Assembly: GCA_014376885.1 (NCBI GenBank)
Contig: JACMQR010000225.1
Location: 1 to 7,523 of the forward strand
Length of the DNA: 7,523 bases
Direction: 5' to 3'
Source of the DNA: Polaromonas sp.
GTDB taxonomy: Bacteria; Pseudomonadota; Gammaproteobacteria; Burkholderiales; Burkholderiaceae_C
The position numbers and the translations under genes are program-made. Of the stretch, positions 6,804 to 7,523 are shown one piece after another (position 1 is the stretch's first letter; every line of letters begins with the position of its first letter). Under the pieces are notes generated by a model. That model saw only the letters and a list, made by a program, of their open reading frames with translations. It was not told where the DNA came from and made no database searches.

Positions 6804-6895
6804 CCTGTCATGCGCTATTGGCAGGCGCTTGTATCAGCTGCACCTTGCGTAATGCTAGTGTCGCGTCATGAGCTATGTGACGCGGAAAATGGGGG

Positions 6896-7369
6896 ATGGA
6901 ACATTACAAAGTCACCCTGTCAGAGCCAGAAAGAGCGGAACTGCAAGCCATCGCAGGCAAAGGCACTCACGCCGTGTCCAAAGTCATCAATGCCTTGATA
7001 TTGCTCAACTGTGACCAGTCTGGGGGGCGCATCGAGCGACCCCGCACCTGCGACATCGCGGCCATGCTGTGCGTGAGTGAGCGCAAGGTGGATCGGATCA
7101 AGAAGAAGTTTGTCCTGGAAGGTCTGGACCTGACACTGAACCGCCAACCCTTAAAGTGTGAGTACGACCTGAAGATCGACGGCCGCCTGGAGGCGCAGCT
7201 GCTCGACCTGAGCTGCTCGGCGCCCCCTGAAGGCCAGGCCCGCTGGTCGCTGCGGCTGCTGGCCGATCGGCTGGTCGAGCTCGAACTGGTGCAGAGCGTC
7301 TCGCATGAGACGGTGCGGCGGACGCTCAAAAAAACGAACTCAAGCCGTGGAGGAAAGTCGGCTGGGTGA
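6896..7369 (+). CDS. IS630-family transposase, N-terminal part (ORF A, helix-turn-helix domains)
   Basis: This encodes a 157-residue frame that carries the DNA-binding half of an IS630 transposase. A first helix-turn-helix lies at about 51-72 (TCDIAAMLCVSERKVDRIKK), followed by the LSCSAPPEGQARWSLR linker. A second, winged-helix-like segment at about 117-143 (LLADRLVELELVQSVSHETVRRT) is characteristic of the family. The first 146 residues align with the usual protein; the last 11 (TNSSRGGKSAG) are out of frame. The true continuation, NELKPW, lies in the -1 frame after AAAAAAA at 7328-7334. The protein may be completed by -1 ribosomal slippage or transcript slippage, or the element may be broken by a one-base loss. 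An in-frame TGA at 6878 supports a start at or after 6896. The Shine-Dalgarno sequence is weak. Confidence 0.85.
   Translation: MEHYKVTLSEPERAELQAIAGKGTHAVSKVINALILLNCDQSGGRIERPRTCDIAAMLCVSERKVDRIKKKFVLEGLDLTLNRQPLKCEYDLKIDGRLEAQLLDLSCSAPPEGQARWSLRLLADRLVELELVQSVSHETVRRTLKKTNSSRGGKSAG
7328..7334 (+). promoter_or_regulatory. A7 slippery run at the transposase -1 frameshift
   Basis: Seven consecutive A residues sit exactly where the conserved transposase sequence passes from the 6896 frame (LKK) to the -1 frame (NELKPW). Runs of A of this length promote -1 slippage of ribosomes or polymerase and are known recoding sites in several IS families. I saw no clear downstream stimulatory hairpin. A GTGGAGGAAAG stretch at 7347-7357 lies 12 bases downstream rather than upstream, so it cannot act as a Shine-Dalgarno stimulator. 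Confidence 0.55.
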
Positions 7370-7523
7370 TTGCCCCGCAAGCGAGCGCAGCCTTTGTGGC
7401 CGCCATGGAGCAAGTGCTCGACATCTACAGCCGGCCCTACGATGCAAAGCACCCTGTGGTGTGCATGGACGAGACGCCCCGCCAGCTCATTCGCGAGACC
7501 CGCGAGCCCATTGCCGCGGCGCC
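7333..7523 (+). CDS. IS630-family transposase, catalytic part (ORF B, -1 frame, partial)
   Basis: From AAC at 7333 the -1 frame is open to the window end (63 codons). It reads NELKPWRKVGWVIAPQ, then AMEQVLDIYSRPYDAKHP and VVCMDETPRQLIRETREPI. This is the start of the DDE domain of IS630 transposases, with the first catalytic Asp in CMDET encoded at 7468-7470. The remaining catalytic residues lie beyond the window. It has no start codon of its own near the junction, so it is expected only as a fusion with the upstream frame. Confidence 0.8.

Larger units (their letters stand above)
6858..7523 (+). mobile_element. IS630-family insertion sequence, left part (cut by window end)
   Basis: The element is recognised from its transposase. 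The left end is estimated just after a TA at 6856-6857, because IS630 members insert at TA. Close inside this end is a 7-bp inverted repeat, CGCGTCA (6862-6868) and TGACGCG (6878-6884). The right end and matching terminal repeat lie beyond the window, so the boundary is a proposal. GC content and codon use change again here relative to the AT-rich segment to its left. Confidence 0.6.

Noticed and set aside
1..7523. CRISPR array, toxin-antitoxin pair, riboswitch or new defence system
   Set aside because: No regularly spaced repeats, no paired small genes and no recognisable aptamer were seen. The window is housekeeping genes plus a short accessory tail.

Overview
The window looks like chromosomal DNA of a GC-rich betaproteobacterium, most likely Burkholderiales/Comamonadaceae (Polaromonas- or Rhodoferax-like). 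This rests on protein sequence style, GC-rich codon use, and a prfB-pepN-fbp order that I recall from such genomes. The taxon is inferred, not verified by a search.

Positions 1-6153 are an ordinary, dense, plus-strand housekeeping block. It holds the possible last codons of an upstream gene (1-45), an alpha/beta hydrolase (84-1013), peptide chain release factor 2 with its classical +1 programmed frameshift (prfB, 1120-2224), aminopeptidase N (pepN, 2274-4997), class 1 fructose-1,6-bisphosphatase (fbp, 5058-6065) and a tRNA-Thr with anticodon CGT (6078-6153). A perfect TATAAT box that overlaps the fbp stop codon probably drives the tRNA. A strong intrinsic terminator (6162-6204) closes the block. 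The genes share no single pathway: translation termination, peptide turnover, gluconeogenesis and an unassigned hydrolase.

Downstream of the tRNA the character changes. Positions 6154-6857 are visibly AT-richer and carry one minus-strand gene for a small lipoprotein of unknown function (6332-6685) with its own terminator (6274-6299). They also hold an intergenic stretch with a 17-bp perfect palindrome. From about 6858 to the window edge lies the left part of an IS630-family insertion sequence. Its transposase is split by a -1 frameshift at a run of seven A residues and is cut off by the window end.

The most interesting signals are a short, AT-rich, double-hairpin repeat-like segment read in frame within pepN (4080-4123), the textbook recoding site in prfB, the tRNA promoter hidden in the fbp stop codon, a U-U mismatch in the tRNA acceptor stem, and the accessory segment beginning directly behind the tRNA. 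I saw no convincing new defence, CRISPR or biosynthetic system.
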